Source of the DNA: Mariniphaga sp964559175
GTDB taxonomy: Bacteria; Bacteroidota; Bacteroidia; Bacteroidales; Prolixibacteraceae
Assembly: GCA_964559175.1 (NCBI GenBank)
Contig: CAZLGT010000019.1
Location: forward strand, 6,430-70,429
Reading direction: 5' to 3'
DNA: 64,000 nt
The notes below the pieces were generated by a model. The model was not told the DNA's origin, ran no database searches, and saw nothing but the letters and a program-made list of their open reading frames with translations. Shown piece by piece: positions 8,471-16,643 of the stretch. Position numbers and translations under genes: made by a program. The first letter of the stretch is position 1. Every line of letters begins with the position of its first letter.

Positions 8471-8704
8471 TTAGCAGCATCCATGGTTGTGTTTATGATG
8501 GTCGTGCGAACTTCTACTGTTCTCCACCGGCACCAGTTTCATGTTGCAGTCCGGGCAATTGCCCGGGGCAACGTAGGTTTTGTCCCCTTCGCATTTCATG
8601 GGGCAGATGTACCGGGTTTGCTGTCCGGCAACAATTGTGCTACCACTGTCTTGAACTATTTCTTTCTCTTTTCCTCCTCTAAAAAAATCTCTTAGTGTTT
8701 TCAT
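8471..8704 (-). CDS. stand-alone heavy-metal-binding-domain protein, copy 1
   Basis: The 77-residue protein has a basic N-terminus (MKTLRDFFRGGKEKE), then one heavy-metal-binding domain (YICPMKCEGDKTYVAPGNC, CPDCNMKLVP) and a His/Cys-rich tail (HDHHKHNHGCC). The domain is the same as the three at the N-terminus of the CPC-type ATPase and the one in the CusB-like protein. No signal peptide is obvious, so it may be a cytoplasmic metallochaperone. It is the first gene after the regulated promoter at 8734-8796, with a predicted 5' UTR of about 20-25 nt. Confidence 0.9.
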   Translation of the reverse strand: MKTLRDFFRGGKEKEIVQDSGSTIVAGQQTRYICPMKCEGDKTYVAPGNCPDCNMKLVPVENSRSSHDHHKHNHGCC

Positions 8705-8733
8705 GATATTTAATTTTTAATGTTTAACTATTT

Positions 8734-8796
8734 CAAAGATACAATACGCAGTTATTTAATATGTTACAGTATTTATTAAAAGATTTATATGATTTT
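8734..8796 (-). promoter_or_regulatory. promoter with shared operator, site A
   Basis: Given on the plus strand: -7 box CAAAGATA (8734-8741, TATCTTTG on the coding strand), 20 bp, then TGTTACA (8762-8768), N13, then GATTTATATGATTTT (8782-8796). The same two half-elements with the same 13-bp spacer occur at five other promoters in this window, and the 20-bp distance to the -7 box is the same here as at four of those five. The inner element would sit over the -33 position, as expected for an activator that replaces a weak -33 box. It drives the stand-alone metal-binding protein at 8471-8704 and probably the genes after it. Confidence 0.8.
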
Positions 8797-8815
8797 TTGT
8801 TCTACTTTTTTTAAA

Positions 8816-9034
8816 TCAAACATTACAACGAAAACGTACAATCGTTTCTTTAATATCATTCGCCGACACCAGCTTCATATTACATTCCGGGCAATTGCCC
8901 GGGGCATCATAGGTTTTATCCCCTTCGCATTTCATCGGGCAAAAATACTGGGGTTGCGATTTGCTTCTTTTCCATACCGAAGACGAACTATTACTGGCTC
9001 CCTTCCCTCTAAAAAAATTTATCAGACTTTTCAT
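8816..9034 (-). CDS. stand-alone heavy-metal-binding-domain protein, copy 2
   Basis: This 72-residue paralogue of the neighbours starts MKSLINFFRGKGAS and carries one complete heavy-metal-binding domain (YFCPMKCEGDKTYDAPGNC, CPECNMKLV). Its tail is short and lacks the His/Cys cluster of copy 1, ending RFRCNV. It has no clear promoter of its own: only 69 bp separate it from copy 3, and the operator motif is absent there. It is therefore probably expressed with copy 3 from the promoter at 9344-9406. Confidence 0.87.
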   Translation of the reverse strand: MKSLINFFRGKGASNSSSSVWKRSKSQPQYFCPMKCEGDKTYDAPGNCPECNMKLVSANDIKETIVRFRCNV

Positions 9035-9103
9035 GTTGTAAAGTTTTATGATTTAACTCAAATAATTTTTGTAAAAGCCACGTTTGTGAGCTCCTTTTAT
9101 CAA

Positions 9104-9313
9104 CTAATAAAAAATATATCCCCCATTCACAGGAATCATCTGCATTTTAGAATCCGGGCAAAGTCCGGGTTCATCGTAAACCTCTTCTCCGTGGCATTTC
9201 ATAGGGCACTGGTATTTTACATCTGATTCCGGAGTGTTTTTTCCGGTATTTTGGGTCGCTGTCTCCATTCCTTGATTTTTTTTTTCTGTTGTAAAATCGT
9301 TTCGTGTTTTCAT
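9104..9313 (-). CDS. stand-alone heavy-metal-binding-domain protein, copy 3, with altered Cys
   Basis: I place the start at MKTRNDFTTEKK (9313), matching the starts of copies 1 and 2 and lying about 24 nt from the predicted transcription start; an ATG three codons upstream is possible. The 69-residue protein has the domain in altered form: YQCPMKCHGEEVYDEPGLC is followed by CPDSKMQM, so the last Cys of CPxC is Ser and the usual EGDKTY is HGEEVY. Metal binding may be changed or weakened. It is the first gene behind the operator-bearing promoter at 9344-9406. Confidence 0.8.
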   Translation of the reverse strand: MKTRNDFTTEKKNQGMETATQNTGKNTPESDVKYQCPMKCHGEEVYDEPGLCPDSKMQMIPVNGGYIFY

Positions 9314-9343
9314 GATATGCAATTTTTTAGTGTTTAACTATTT

Positions 9344-9406
9344 CAAAGATACAAACATCAGGTATTTAATATGTTACATAATTCACTAAATGATTTATAT
9401 GATTTT
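9344..9406 (-). promoter_or_regulatory. promoter with shared operator, site B
   Basis: Given on the plus strand: CAAAGATA (9344-9351), 20 bp, TGTTACA (9372-9378), N13, GATTTATATGATTTT (9392-9406). The right-hand element is identical to site A. The flanking leader (TGATAT...AGTGTTTAACTATTTC) is also shared with A, so A and B arose by duplication together with the genes they drive. It stands just after the AraC-family gene at 9422-9973 and drives copies 3 and 2 of the heavy-metal-binding proteins. Confidence 0.8.
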
Positions 9407-9421
9407 GACTTTTTGAAGTGC

Positions 9422-9973
9422 TTATATTTCGTTGTAACATTGCTTTATTGTTTTTTTGAAACGCGTTGGTGAAATACCCGTTGTTTTTTTAAACTGACCC
9501 GAAAAATGAGGGACGCTGCTGTACCCCAATTCCCAGGCTATTTCAGCTAATTCTTTTTCATCACAAATGAGCATTACCTGTGCCCGTTCAATTTTTAGTT
9601 TAATAAGGTATTTCTCAATAGTAATACCCTGGTCAGATGAAAAAAGCGAACTTATATAGGCATAATTTAAATCTATCTTCATTTTAAGAAAATCAGACAA
9701 CTTTAGTTTTGATTGCCTGCCTTCTGTATATGCATATTCTTCAATACTGGTTTTTATTTTATTTATTAGTTGGCTTTTATGAACGTCAATGATTTCCAAC
9801 CCTGCCTTTTTAAGCCTTTTATTTACTGAATCCAGCTTAAATGGAGTTATCTTGTCCATTACAACAACATAGCCTATCTTTACATCTTCTACTTTAATCC
9901 CGGCTTCTTCAAAAATTTGAGAAACCACCAGGATACATGTTTTGCAGACCATATTTCTAATTTTAATTCTCAT
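9422..9973 (-). CDS. AraC-family regulator with HMA-like CxxC N-terminus (regulator 1)
   Basis: The 183-residue protein starts MRIKIRNMVCKTC. Its N-terminal ~65 residues look like a ferredoxin-like HMA fold with C10 and C13. The C-terminal ~100 residues form an AraC DNA-binding domain (IEKYLIKLKIERAQ..., ELAEIAWELGYSSVPHFSGQFKKTTGISPTRFKK). An ATG five codons upstream would lie almost at the transcription start predicted from the -7 box at 10000-10007, so 9973 is preferred. It has its own copy of the shared operator (site C), suggesting autoregulation. I infer a metal-sensing activator of the six-promoter regulon; ligand and DNA target are untested. Confidence 0.9.
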   Translation of the reverse strand: MRIKIRNMVCKTCILVVSQIFEEAGIKVEDVKIGYVVVMDKITPFKLDSVNKRLKKAGLEIIDVHKSQLINKIKTSIEEYAYTEGRQSKLKLSDFLKMKIDLNYAYISSLFSSDQGITIEKYLIKLKIERAQVMLICDEKELAEIAWELGYSSVPHFSGQFKKTTGISPTRFKKTIKQCYNEI

Positions 9974-9999
9974 AACCCAACATCTCAAAATATCTGTTG

Positions 10000-10062
10000 T
10001 AAAGATAAAAGCTACTATCCTTTAAAGTGTTACACTTTTTTAAAGTTGATTTACATGGTTTT
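10000..10062 (-). promoter_or_regulatory. promoter with shared operator, site C
   Basis: Given on the plus strand: -7-like TAAAGATA (10000-10007; TATCTTTA on the coding strand, one mismatch to TAnnTTTG), 20 bp, TGTTACA (10028-10034), N13, GATTTACATGGTTTT (10048-10062). The spacing equals that of sites A, B, D and F. It precedes AraC regulator 1 by about 27 bp and would make that regulator part of its own regulon. Confidence 0.78.
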
Positions 10063-10066
10063 TAAA

Positions 10067-10627
10067 TTATACATCGTTTATCGATTTGCGGTTTTGTTCC
10101 CCAAGCTTTTTAAAATACGATGTGGTAAACCCTGTTACTTTTTTGAACTGCCCTGATAAATGGGCCACGCTGCTGTATCCCATTTCAAAGGCAATCTCGC
10201 TCAATGTTTTTTCATCGTAAACAAGCAGCTCTTTTACCCGTTCTATTTTCAGGCTAATCATGTATTTCTCGATGGTAGTGCCCTCAACCGATGAAAAAAG
10301 CGAACTCAGGTAGGGGTAATCCAGGTTGAGTTTGTTAGTAAGGTATTCCGAAAAATTCATTTTGCTTTCCCCGGAATGGTGGTACACATAATCAACTGTG
10401 ATGTTTTTTATTGATTCGATTAACCTTCCCTTTGAATCGTTGATTATTTCAAACCCCAACTCTTTCAGGTTTTTGTCCACTTGTTCGAGTTTGTCGGGCG
10501 CAACCTCTTTAGTGGTTTTTACTTTGCCCAACTGTATGTTTTTAACTTCTATTCCTGCACGTTCAAAAATTTGCGAAACCACCAGAACGCAGCGTTGGCA
10601 GACCATATTTTTAATGTTAATATCCAT
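10067..10627 (-). CDS. AraC-family regulator with HMA-like CxxC N-terminus (regulator 2)
   Basis: This 186-residue paralogue of regulator 1 has the same layout: MDINIKNMVCQRC (C10, C13) with an HMA-like N-terminal region, then an AraC-type helix-turn-helix domain (IEKYMISLKIERVKELL, LSEIAFEMGYSSVAHLSGQFKKVTGFTTSYFKK). Unlike regulator 1, no operator copy lies directly before it; 59 bp separate it from the haem-binding protein gene, so it may be the last gene of the operon that starts at site D. Two divergent sensors side by side suggest different metals, different thresholds, or heterodimer formation. Confidence 0.92.
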   Translation of the reverse strand: MDINIKNMVCQRCVLVVSQIFERAGIEVKNIQLGKVKTTKEVAPDKLEQVDKNLKELGFEIINDSKGRLIESIKNITVDYVYHHSGESKMNFSEYLTNKLNLDYPYLSSLFSSVEGTTIEKYMISLKIERVKELLVYDEKTLSEIAFEMGYSSVAHLSGQFKKVTGFTTSYFKKLGEQNRKSINDV

Positions 10628-10686
10628 GAGTTCTTTTTTTATTTTTATTCAATTCATAACCTTTTATAGCACGTAAATTGCCCGTA

Positions 10687-11133
10687 TCATTCGTTTAATG
10701 TTTTCAAATAATCAACGAGTCTTTTTTTACTATTTTCGGACAAGCGGGCTTCACGATGAATGAACGTGTAGAATGGCAAAGGCATTTCACCATCTTCAAC
10801 CTGGCTTATCATTGATTTTAATTTGCTTTGTTGCTTTCGGACTGAATAATCCCCGAATTCACTAAAATTTAAATCTTCTTTGCCCTTATTGATATGATTT
10901 TCCAAATACCAACCAACCGGCTGCACCCTGCTGTACCAGGGATAATTTGTATTGTTGCTGTGGCAATTGTAGCAAGACACAGCCAAGATACTCTTTACAT
11001 CTTCCGGTACATTGTATGCTTTTACAAAGTCTGTTGGCAGCACGATTGTGCTTTGATTGGTTCTGGCGGGTATGAATTGCAAACCCACCAGAACCGCCAA
11101 TACACCTATTCCTATCCATCTCAACCATTTCAT
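10687..11133 (-). CDS. haem-binding-domain protein (single CxxCH)
   Basis: This 148-residue protein has an N-terminal anchor (about 6-22) and one c-type haem motif, CYNCH (C54, C57, H58), within AVSCYNCHSNNTNYPWYSRVQP. The following VGWYLENHINKGKEDLNFSEF is characteristic of the small 'haem-binding domain' family found widely in Bacteroidota. It would act in the periplasm, possibly as an electron carrier. Its start overlaps the end of the DUF3347 gene by 4 bp (ATGA), showing translational coupling. Confidence 0.88.
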   Translation of the reverse strand: MKWLRWIGIGVLAVLVGLQFIPARTNQSTIVLPTDFVKAYNVPEDVKSILAVSCYNCHSNNTNYPWYSRVQPVGWYLENHINKGKEDLNFSEFGDYSVRKQQSKLKSMISQVEDGEMPLPFYTFIHREARLSENSKKRLVDYLKTLNE

Positions 11134-11720
11134 TTCACGGTAATGTTTTGTTGTACGCTACCGCATTTCAACATTTTACTACCAAACAGCGGGTTTTTAA
11201 TTTCACTGGACGCACTTAGCCACGAACCACCTTCATTGTTATTATACATGGGACAAAAAATTTGGTATAAATTTCTATCAGAACCCGTAATAATTACCAG
11301 GTCTTTAACATCCGTACCCAACAATTCAAAATGTTCCCGTTGGTGTTCAATGTTTCCGTTGTTCTCCGTAATATGTTCGGCATGTTCCCTGGCAACTTCA
11401 ATAATCTCGCCCAGTTCCTTTTGTTGTGATTTTGGTTGGGCTGAAATATCGAATTCTTCAAAAGCATCGAACAACATTTGCCCCGAACTTGCTGCTTTTT
11501 TACTGTTATCGGCTACCAATGCATCTTTTAATGCGAGGTAGTTGTCGATAATAGCAGATGCCGATTTAGAACGTTCTACCTCAACGTTTGACTGCTCCAT
11601 GGATTTGTTTGCCATTTTTGAGTGTCCTTCCGTTGAGTGTCCCATATTAGAATGGTCGTGTTGTGCATTTGCTCCCCAGCTTACTAAAGCCAGAACAAGC
11701 ATAATCATTGTCTTTTTCAT
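11130..11720 (-). CDS. secreted DUF3347-domain protein
   Basis: The 196-residue protein has a signal peptide (MKKTMIMLVLALVSWGANAQ), a short His/Met-rich segment (HDHSNMGHSTEGHSKM) and a DUF3347 domain: a helical region starting IIDNYLALKDALVADN and the C-terminal signature FCPMYNNNEGGSWLSASSEIK...FGSKMLKCGSV. DUF3347 occurs alone or fused to CusB-type adaptors and holds conserved Cys/Met likely to bind copper. It lies 21 bp after a second DUF3347 gene. Role inferred: periplasmic Cu(I) buffer or delivery protein. Confidence 0.9.
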   Translation of the reverse strand: MKKTMIMLVLALVSWGANAQHDHSNMGHSTEGHSKMANKSMEQSNVEVERSKSASAIIDNYLALKDALVADNSKKAASSGQMLFDAFEEFDISAQPKSQQKELGEIIEVAREHAEHITENNGNIEHQREHFELLGTDVKDLVIITGSDRNLYQIFCPMYNNNEGGSWLSASSEIKNPLFGSKMLKCGSVQQNITVK

Positions 11721-11741
11721 GATAATTTCGTTTTAGATTCA

Positions 11742-12437
11742 TTATAACTCTTCTTTTATTTCACCACATGTTGGCATTTTGTCGCCAAAATAGGGGTTTT
11801 GTATTGTTTTGCTTTCGGCAATCCAGTAAGCCCCTTTTCCGTCAAAAGCCATCGGGCAATAAACCGCGAATAAATCACCTTCTTTTAACCCGAAGCTTTT
11901 AATGGTGCAGTACATTATTTCAGAAATATGACTGAAATAAGAACGTTTATATCCCAGCCCTTTTACATGTTGCATTTCCTTTAACTTGTCTTGATATAAA
12001 CTGATGTGGTCTTTCCAGGCATCCAATCCCTCACCATCGAGTTTTTCGGGTTTAACCGCTTTAATATTGCCGAGCATTAAATTGATTGCCTTGTTTGTTG
12101 CAGCCACATCACCGTTCACCAGCGCATTTTTCACAAGCAGGTAGGCATCAATTACTTCTTCAAGTTCTGCCTGTGTTTGCTTGTTTACAGGGTAAACCTC
12201 ATCGAGTATCACAATATTCTTATGCGGAAAATTTTCAGCAAGGTTATTGTGTTGTTTGTGTTCTACCTCGGTTGAAACGCGCCGCTCAGTCCTATCCGAC
12301 ATTGAACCATGTTCGGATGGCATGAGCCTTGGTGATTCTTTTTTTTCTTTATTACTGCCTCCTCCGCATGAAGTTAGAATCAAAGCAATAATAAAGGAAG
12401 TAATAACCGCTATTAGAATACTTTTTTTTGTTTTCAT
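11742..12437 (-). CDS. DUF3347-domain lipoprotein
   Basis: The 231-residue protein has a lipoprotein signal ending LILTSCGGG, a linker with His, and a DUF3347 domain (VIDAYLLVKNALVNGDV to YCPMAFDGKGAYWIAESKTI...FGDKMPTCGEI). It is anchored in the periplasm or outer membrane. Compared with the downstream DUF3347 protein, its signature region is closer to that of the CusB fusion at 25835-27616. The 11-bp gap to the site-2 protease gene and 21-bp gap to the next DUF3347 gene indicate one operon. Confidence 0.9.
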   Translation of the reverse strand: MKTKKSILIAVITSFIIALILTSCGGGSNKEKKESPRLMPSEHGSMSDRTERRVSTEVEHKQHNNLAENFPHKNIVILDEVYPVNKQTQAELEEVIDAYLLVKNALVNGDVAATNKAINLMLGNIKAVKPEKLDGEGLDAWKDHISLYQDKLKEMQHVKGLGYKRSYFSHISEIMYCTIKSFGLKEGDLFAVYCPMAFDGKGAYWIAESKTIQNPYFGDKMPTCGEIKEEL

Positions 12438-12448
12438 AATTCATTTTT

Positions 12449-13543
12449 TTAATGATTAAACATAAACGCATTTGATTGTATCCACTTGTGGATATCTTTT
12501 ATACCAACAATCCCTGTCAGTTTGCCGTTTTTCCTGACCGGAAACAGGGATTGTCTGTTCTGTTGCAGCAGAAAAAACTTATCGGAGAGGGCTTCCTCTT
12601 CTTCAAGCCAGTAAAAATCTTTCTGCATAAAATCGCTGATTTTTTGATTTCCTTTTCCTTTATGTAAGCCTTCCACAATGTCTTTATCATTGAGTATACC
12701 CGTTACATTGTTTTTTTCCATCACCAGAAATGATTTTTCAGATGAATTGATAAAATGGTCGGCTGCTGTTTTCAGGGTTGTGTCCGCATTCAGGATGGCA
12801 TAACTTGACTTCATAACGTGCATTACCCGGACACCTTCCAGGGCATGTTTAATCTTTTCGGCTTTAGATTCTGCACCGGCCCCAAGAAAGATAAACAGCC
12901 CGATAAACACCAACCAGAAATTAAAGAAAAACCCAAAGAAAACAAAAACAATAGCCAGTACCTGGCCTGTTTTCGCGGCAAAAGAGGTAGCTTTTACCGA
13001 TTTTATTTTCATGGCCAGCAACGAGCGTAAAACCCGGCCACCATCCATCGGGAATGCAGGTATTAGGTTAAAAGCCGCTAAAATAATATTGGCATACATC
13101 AGGTTGGCCGCGAAAGCCGCCCCTGTTAGCCTGATGTTTTGCATCGCTTCCAGGTTGAAAGTTTGTCCTGTGCTTTTTAAGTGTATCCATAATATTCCGG
13201 CAATGATTAAATTTACTGCCGGGCCTGCAATCGCTACCTGAAGTTCCTGTGCTGGTTTTGTGGGCATGGATTCGAGGCTGGCAATGCCACCGATGGGATA
13301 AACGGTTATATCTTGTGTTTGGACACCAAACCGCATTGCGGTGAGGGAATGCCCAAACTCATGCAGTACCACACAGGCAAAAATGGCCAGGATAAACAAC
13401 ATGCCCGAAAAACCTTCGCTGAAACCGTGCCCCATGCGGAAATGCATCAGGAAAATCCAGCCGATAAGGATTAAGAATGTCCAATGGATAAGAACCTTTA
13501 TCCCAAATATTTTACCAATATGAAGCGACCATTTTTTATGCAT
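12449..13543 (-). CDS. site-2 protease (M50 family) with CBS domains
   Basis: The 364-residue integral membrane metalloprotease has the zinc site HEFGH at 61-65 and the second motif NLIPAFPMDGGRVLRSLL at about 159-176 with D167, plus several transmembrane helices. A C-terminal pair of CBS domains (about 235-355; VMHVMKSSYAILN..., GILNDKDIVEG..., GIVGIKDIHKW) may bind nucleotides. Substrate is unknown. Intramembrane proteolysis of an anti-sigma factor or a copper-stressed membrane protein is possible. The gene overlaps the upstream fusion gene by 8 bp. Confidence 0.93.
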   Translation of the reverse strand: MHKKWSLHIGKIFGIKVLIHWTFLILIGWIFLMHFRMGHGFSEGFSGMLFILAIFACVVLHEFGHSLTAMRFGVQTQDITVYPIGGIASLESMPTKPAQELQVAIAGPAVNLIIAGILWIHLKSTGQTFNLEAMQNIRLTGAAFAANLMYANIILAAFNLIPAFPMDGGRVLRSLLAMKIKSVKATSFAAKTGQVLAIVFVFFGFFFNFWLVFIGLFIFLGAGAESKAEKIKHALEGVRVMHVMKSSYAILNADTTLKTAADHFINSSEKSFLVMEKNNVTGILNDKDIVEGLHKGKGNQKISDFMQKDFYWLEEEEALSDKFFLLQQNRQSLFPVRKNGKLTGIVGIKDIHKWIQSNAFMFNH

Positions 13544-15905
13544 TTTTACTGACTTTTAAATTTTTTCGATAAAATAATACTAATGACAGGGCAACGATAA
13601 TGTATCCGATAACCCCCAGCCACAATACATAAGAGTACCCCCACAACATGGAAATAACAATTACCATTACCGCGGTGGACATGCTGACCAGTGAGGAAAT
13701 GCCCAAAAACAAGGGGAGGAGATGTTCCTGCTCGCCCGATACTTCTTTAAGTATTGCAGGAAAAGGGATGCCAATGAAAAAGGCCGGTATCAGCAACAAT
13801 ACAACCATGAGTGGTTGTGAAATCCCATCCACCGCAAATCCGGGTATAATAAAAACCCGGACAGCAACCATAACAATTGCCACCAGTAAACTGTACAAAC
13901 CCGCCTTCAACAGGAAATTTCTTTGGAACAAACCCGTATAAAAACTACCTAAGCCATTACCCAGCAAGAAAGAGAACAGCAGCAGGGAAAATGATTGTGC
14001 AGGATTTGAAAGCTGAAGGTTCAGTACCTGGAACAGATAAGACTGTACAAAGAAATAACATATACCAAGCACAAAAACCACAAATGCGAGAAAATTAAGT
14101 TTTTTGCGTGTTTCTGGTATTAATTCCTGACTGAACTTCCATCCCCTGGCAGTCATGAAAATAAGCCAGCCCATGACTATCAATGATAGGAAGAACAATG
14201 TCATCAGCGAATTAGGGATGCCGTTTTCATAATTGAAAAAATAGGGTGAATCGTCATTTACAGGTTCCAGGTTCAGCACGGCTGCTTCAGAGAGTTGCTT
14301 ATAATCGAATTCGTTTTGGGAAATGCCATAAATCAACCTGTCAAACATGTACCACTGGTAGTTTATGTTTTCAACCAGGGTATCGGCTTCAAGTTGCTGA
14401 ATGTTGGGAATGAAGAATGTTTCCCGGTCCAAATTGTATTGATGTGCCAAAATATGGTTTATTTCAGTCTCGTTTTTTTCAAAGGGGGTTTTTCTGATTA
14501 TCAGTACCGGCATCATTCCGTTGGAATAGATAAAAACATTTTTCATGGCGGTTGCTCCGTCTATGCCTTTGGTTTCCATTAGTTCGAGGTAATTGGAAAG
14601 CATCTTGTACACTTCCGTCGCGTTGTGCATGGTGAATATCAACCTTCCTTCGGGCGTTAATACATTCAGGTAATCTTTAACCGCTTCGCGTGTAAACAAA
14701 TAATTTTCGGAGAGCCCGTAAAAGTCAGCGCCCCTCCCACCTTTGGTTACAGGAATGGTGAGCATGACTACGTCGTACCGGTTTTTTGTTTCCCTGACAA
14801 AATTTCTGCCTTCCTGAACGTAAACCGCGATATTGTCTTTTTGTGTAAACGTTGACGGATTGTATTTTTCCATAAGGCTCACAAAAGACGGGTTTATCTC
14901 AACAGCGTCGATTTGGCTGAAATTCAAGAGCCAGGTGGCTGCCATGTCAACACCCCCTCCCGGGCCAATTATCAAAACCGAATCTTTTTCTTTTTCCTTC
15001 AGCAAATTCAGCCCGAAGGTTGCCGGAAAATGCGCGAACTGATGGGCGTGTTCCCCCTTGTTGTTTTCAATTTCTTCAATACTCACCAGGGTGGTGCCCG
15101 CCGCGCCATCAACGAACATTACTTTTTCGCTGCTGCCGTCAGGATTTGTTAATTCAACCAAATCGGTTTTTCCAAACGAATTCCACTCCGTTTCAATAAT
15201 CCGGCTTTTAATTGCCGGGTTGCTCATCAGCCGCAACATATCTTTGTCGTTGTCCTTACTGATGGAGGGGTTAAAATTGTATGCCCAAAAGCTGGCCCAT
15301 CCCAGGAAAGCCACCAGCACAACCCAAATTACCCCTCTCAGGTAGGGCTGGTTTTTTTTACCGGAAAGTGAAACCCAGGACAACAGGCCGGCGATCGCGA
15401 GCAAAACATAACTTATAAGAAATGCTTTGGGCAGGCCGAGATTGTTGAGGATAAACACGGTTAACAACGCCCCTCCCGCGGAACCAGCCAAATCCATACT
15501 GTACAACCAGGCGGCTTTTGTCCTTTGGGTATGGAAAATATCAGCCTTGACTACGCCAATAGCTATAAATGGCAGCACAGCCATCAATATATTGATTATC
15601 AGATTAAATGACGGGGTTGCAAAAATGCCCGATTTGTTCAGTGAAACCAGTAAAATGAAACTAAACAGGATACTAAAAGGGAGCACATCATAAAATATCC
15701 GGGCTTTTGACCTCACCCACGACCATCTGTAGTAGGCTATCTCCCCAATACCGAGGCCAAAAAGGGTAAAAGCGATTATAATGAAAACAAAGTGGTAGCT
15801 CAGCATGTAGGAGAAAAGCCGTGAAAGGCTAATTTCCAGCATAATGCCTGTGGAAGAAACCAGGAGCAGGATTAAAAAGCTTACTATAAGATTTTTTGTT
15901 TTCAT
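13536..15905 (-). CDS. membrane spermidine-synthase-like fusion protein
   Basis: The 789-residue protein has about six N-terminal transmembrane helices, a central spermidine-synthase-like Rossmann domain (DSVLIIGPGGGVDMAATWLL near residue 310-330, then DAVEINPSFVSLMEKY and YDVVMLTIPVTKGGRGADFYG) and about seven further helices. Such fused spermidine synthases are widespread, but their true substrate is often unknown because the aminopropyl-transferase residues diverge. In this context it may modify a polyamine or another small molecule at the membrane. It overlaps the protease gene by 8 bp and follows the methyltransferase gene by 72 bp. Confidence 0.85.
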   Translation of the reverse strand: MKTKNLIVSFLILLLVSSTGIMLEISLSRLFSYMLSYHFVFIIIAFTLFGLGIGEIAYYRWSWVRSKARIFYDVLPFSILFSFILLVSLNKSGIFATPSFNLIINILMAVLPFIAIGVVKADIFHTQRTKAAWLYSMDLAGSAGGALLTVFILNNLGLPKAFLISYVLLAIAGLLSWVSLSGKKNQPYLRGVIWVVLVAFLGWASFWAYNFNPSISKDNDKDMLRLMSNPAIKSRIIETEWNSFGKTDLVELTNPDGSSEKVMFVDGAAGTTLVSIEEIENNKGEHAHQFAHFPATFGLNLLKEKEKDSVLIIGPGGGVDMAATWLLNFSQIDAVEINPSFVSLMEKYNPSTFTQKDNIAVYVQEGRNFVRETKNRYDVVMLTIPVTKGGRGADFYGLSENYLFTREAVKDYLNVLTPEGRLIFTMHNATEVYKMLSNYLELMETKGIDGATAMKNVFIYSNGMMPVLIIRKTPFEKNETEINHILAHQYNLDRETFFIPNIQQLEADTLVENINYQWYMFDRLIYGISQNEFDYKQLSEAAVLNLEPVNDDSPYFFNYENGIPNSLMTLFFLSLIVMGWLIFMTARGWKFSQELIPETRKKLNFLAFVVFVLGICYFFVQSYLFQVLNLQLSNPAQSFSLLLFSFLLGNGLGSFYTGLFQRNFLLKAGLYSLLVAIVMVAVRVFIIPGFAVDGISQPLMVVLLLIPAFFIGIPFPAILKEVSGEQEHLLPLFLGISSLVSMSTAVMVIVISMLWGYSYVLWLGVIGYIIVALSLVLFYRKNLKVSKNA

Positions 15906-15977
15906 ATTCTTTTAGTTTTGTTTTTTATTATTCCACTAAATCAGATTTATCCTAAACATACAGCGTCTTTCAACATC

Positions 15978-16619
15978 TTACTTTTCTCCTGTTGCAATGT
16001 ATGTTGACCCAAAATAATATTCCCGGAACTCATTTAAATCGAGATATTTTTCCAATGATTCCCATGCATGGCGGTCTTTTAAATCGTAGCTACCGCCGTA
16101 TGGTTTTATAAAAAATCTAACCATTAACTTTGAAAACCATTCAGGCCACGCATTCGGTTTTTTGAAATCGAGGACAACAAACCTCCCGCCTTTAGCGAGA
16201 GCTTTTGAGCCATTGCTAATTATAGCATCATATTCAGGGATTAGAGTAATAGCATACGAAGTAACTATCCCGTTAATATTTTTCGGGAACCTGTATTCCG
16301 CAGCATCGCTTTGTACCAACGTGAAATTTTTCCAACCTTTCCCTTTAACCAGTTTCCCAGCTTCCTCTAACATTTCATCGGACAAATCGACACCGATTAT
16401 TTTGCCTTCCGGGCCAACCGAGTTATACAGGTGCGGAAAATTCAAACCTGTACCACAGCATAAATCAATCACGCTATCTCCTTGCTTCAAATTTAGCGCT
16501 TCAATAGCATCAACCCGGTAATGATTCACCCTCCATCCGATGAGGTTAAAAAATTGAACAGCGGAATTATAAGAAGGTGCCCTTTTACGATATATTTCTG
16601 TAATTTTTTGCTTGTCCAT
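15978..16619 (-). CDS. class I SAM-dependent methyltransferase (UbiE-like)
   Basis: The 213-residue protein begins MDKQKITEIYRKRAPSYNSAV, the usual UbiE/Coq5-like start, followed by SAM motif I VIDLCCGTGLNFPHL at about 49-63, the acidic loop IIGVDLSDEML and post-motif LVQSDAAEYRFP. The substrate cannot be told from sequence; quinone, lipid or metal(loid) methylation are options. The neighbour is NDH-2, which uses quinones, so a quinone substrate is attractive but unproven. Gap to NDH-2 is 24 bp. Confidence 0.88.
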   Translation of the reverse strand: MDKQKITEIYRKRAPSYNSAVQFFNLIGWRVNHYRVDAIEALNLKQGDSVIDLCCGTGLNFPHLYNSVGPEGKIIGVDLSDEMLEEAGKLVKGKGWKNFTLVQSDAAEYRFPKNINGIVTSYAITLIPEYDAIISNGSKALAKGGRFVVLDFKKPNAWPEWFSKLMVRFFIKPYGGSYDLKDRHAWESLEKYLDLNEFREYYFGSTYIATGEK

Positions 16620-16643
16620 GATTATTCCGTTTTATTATACGTT

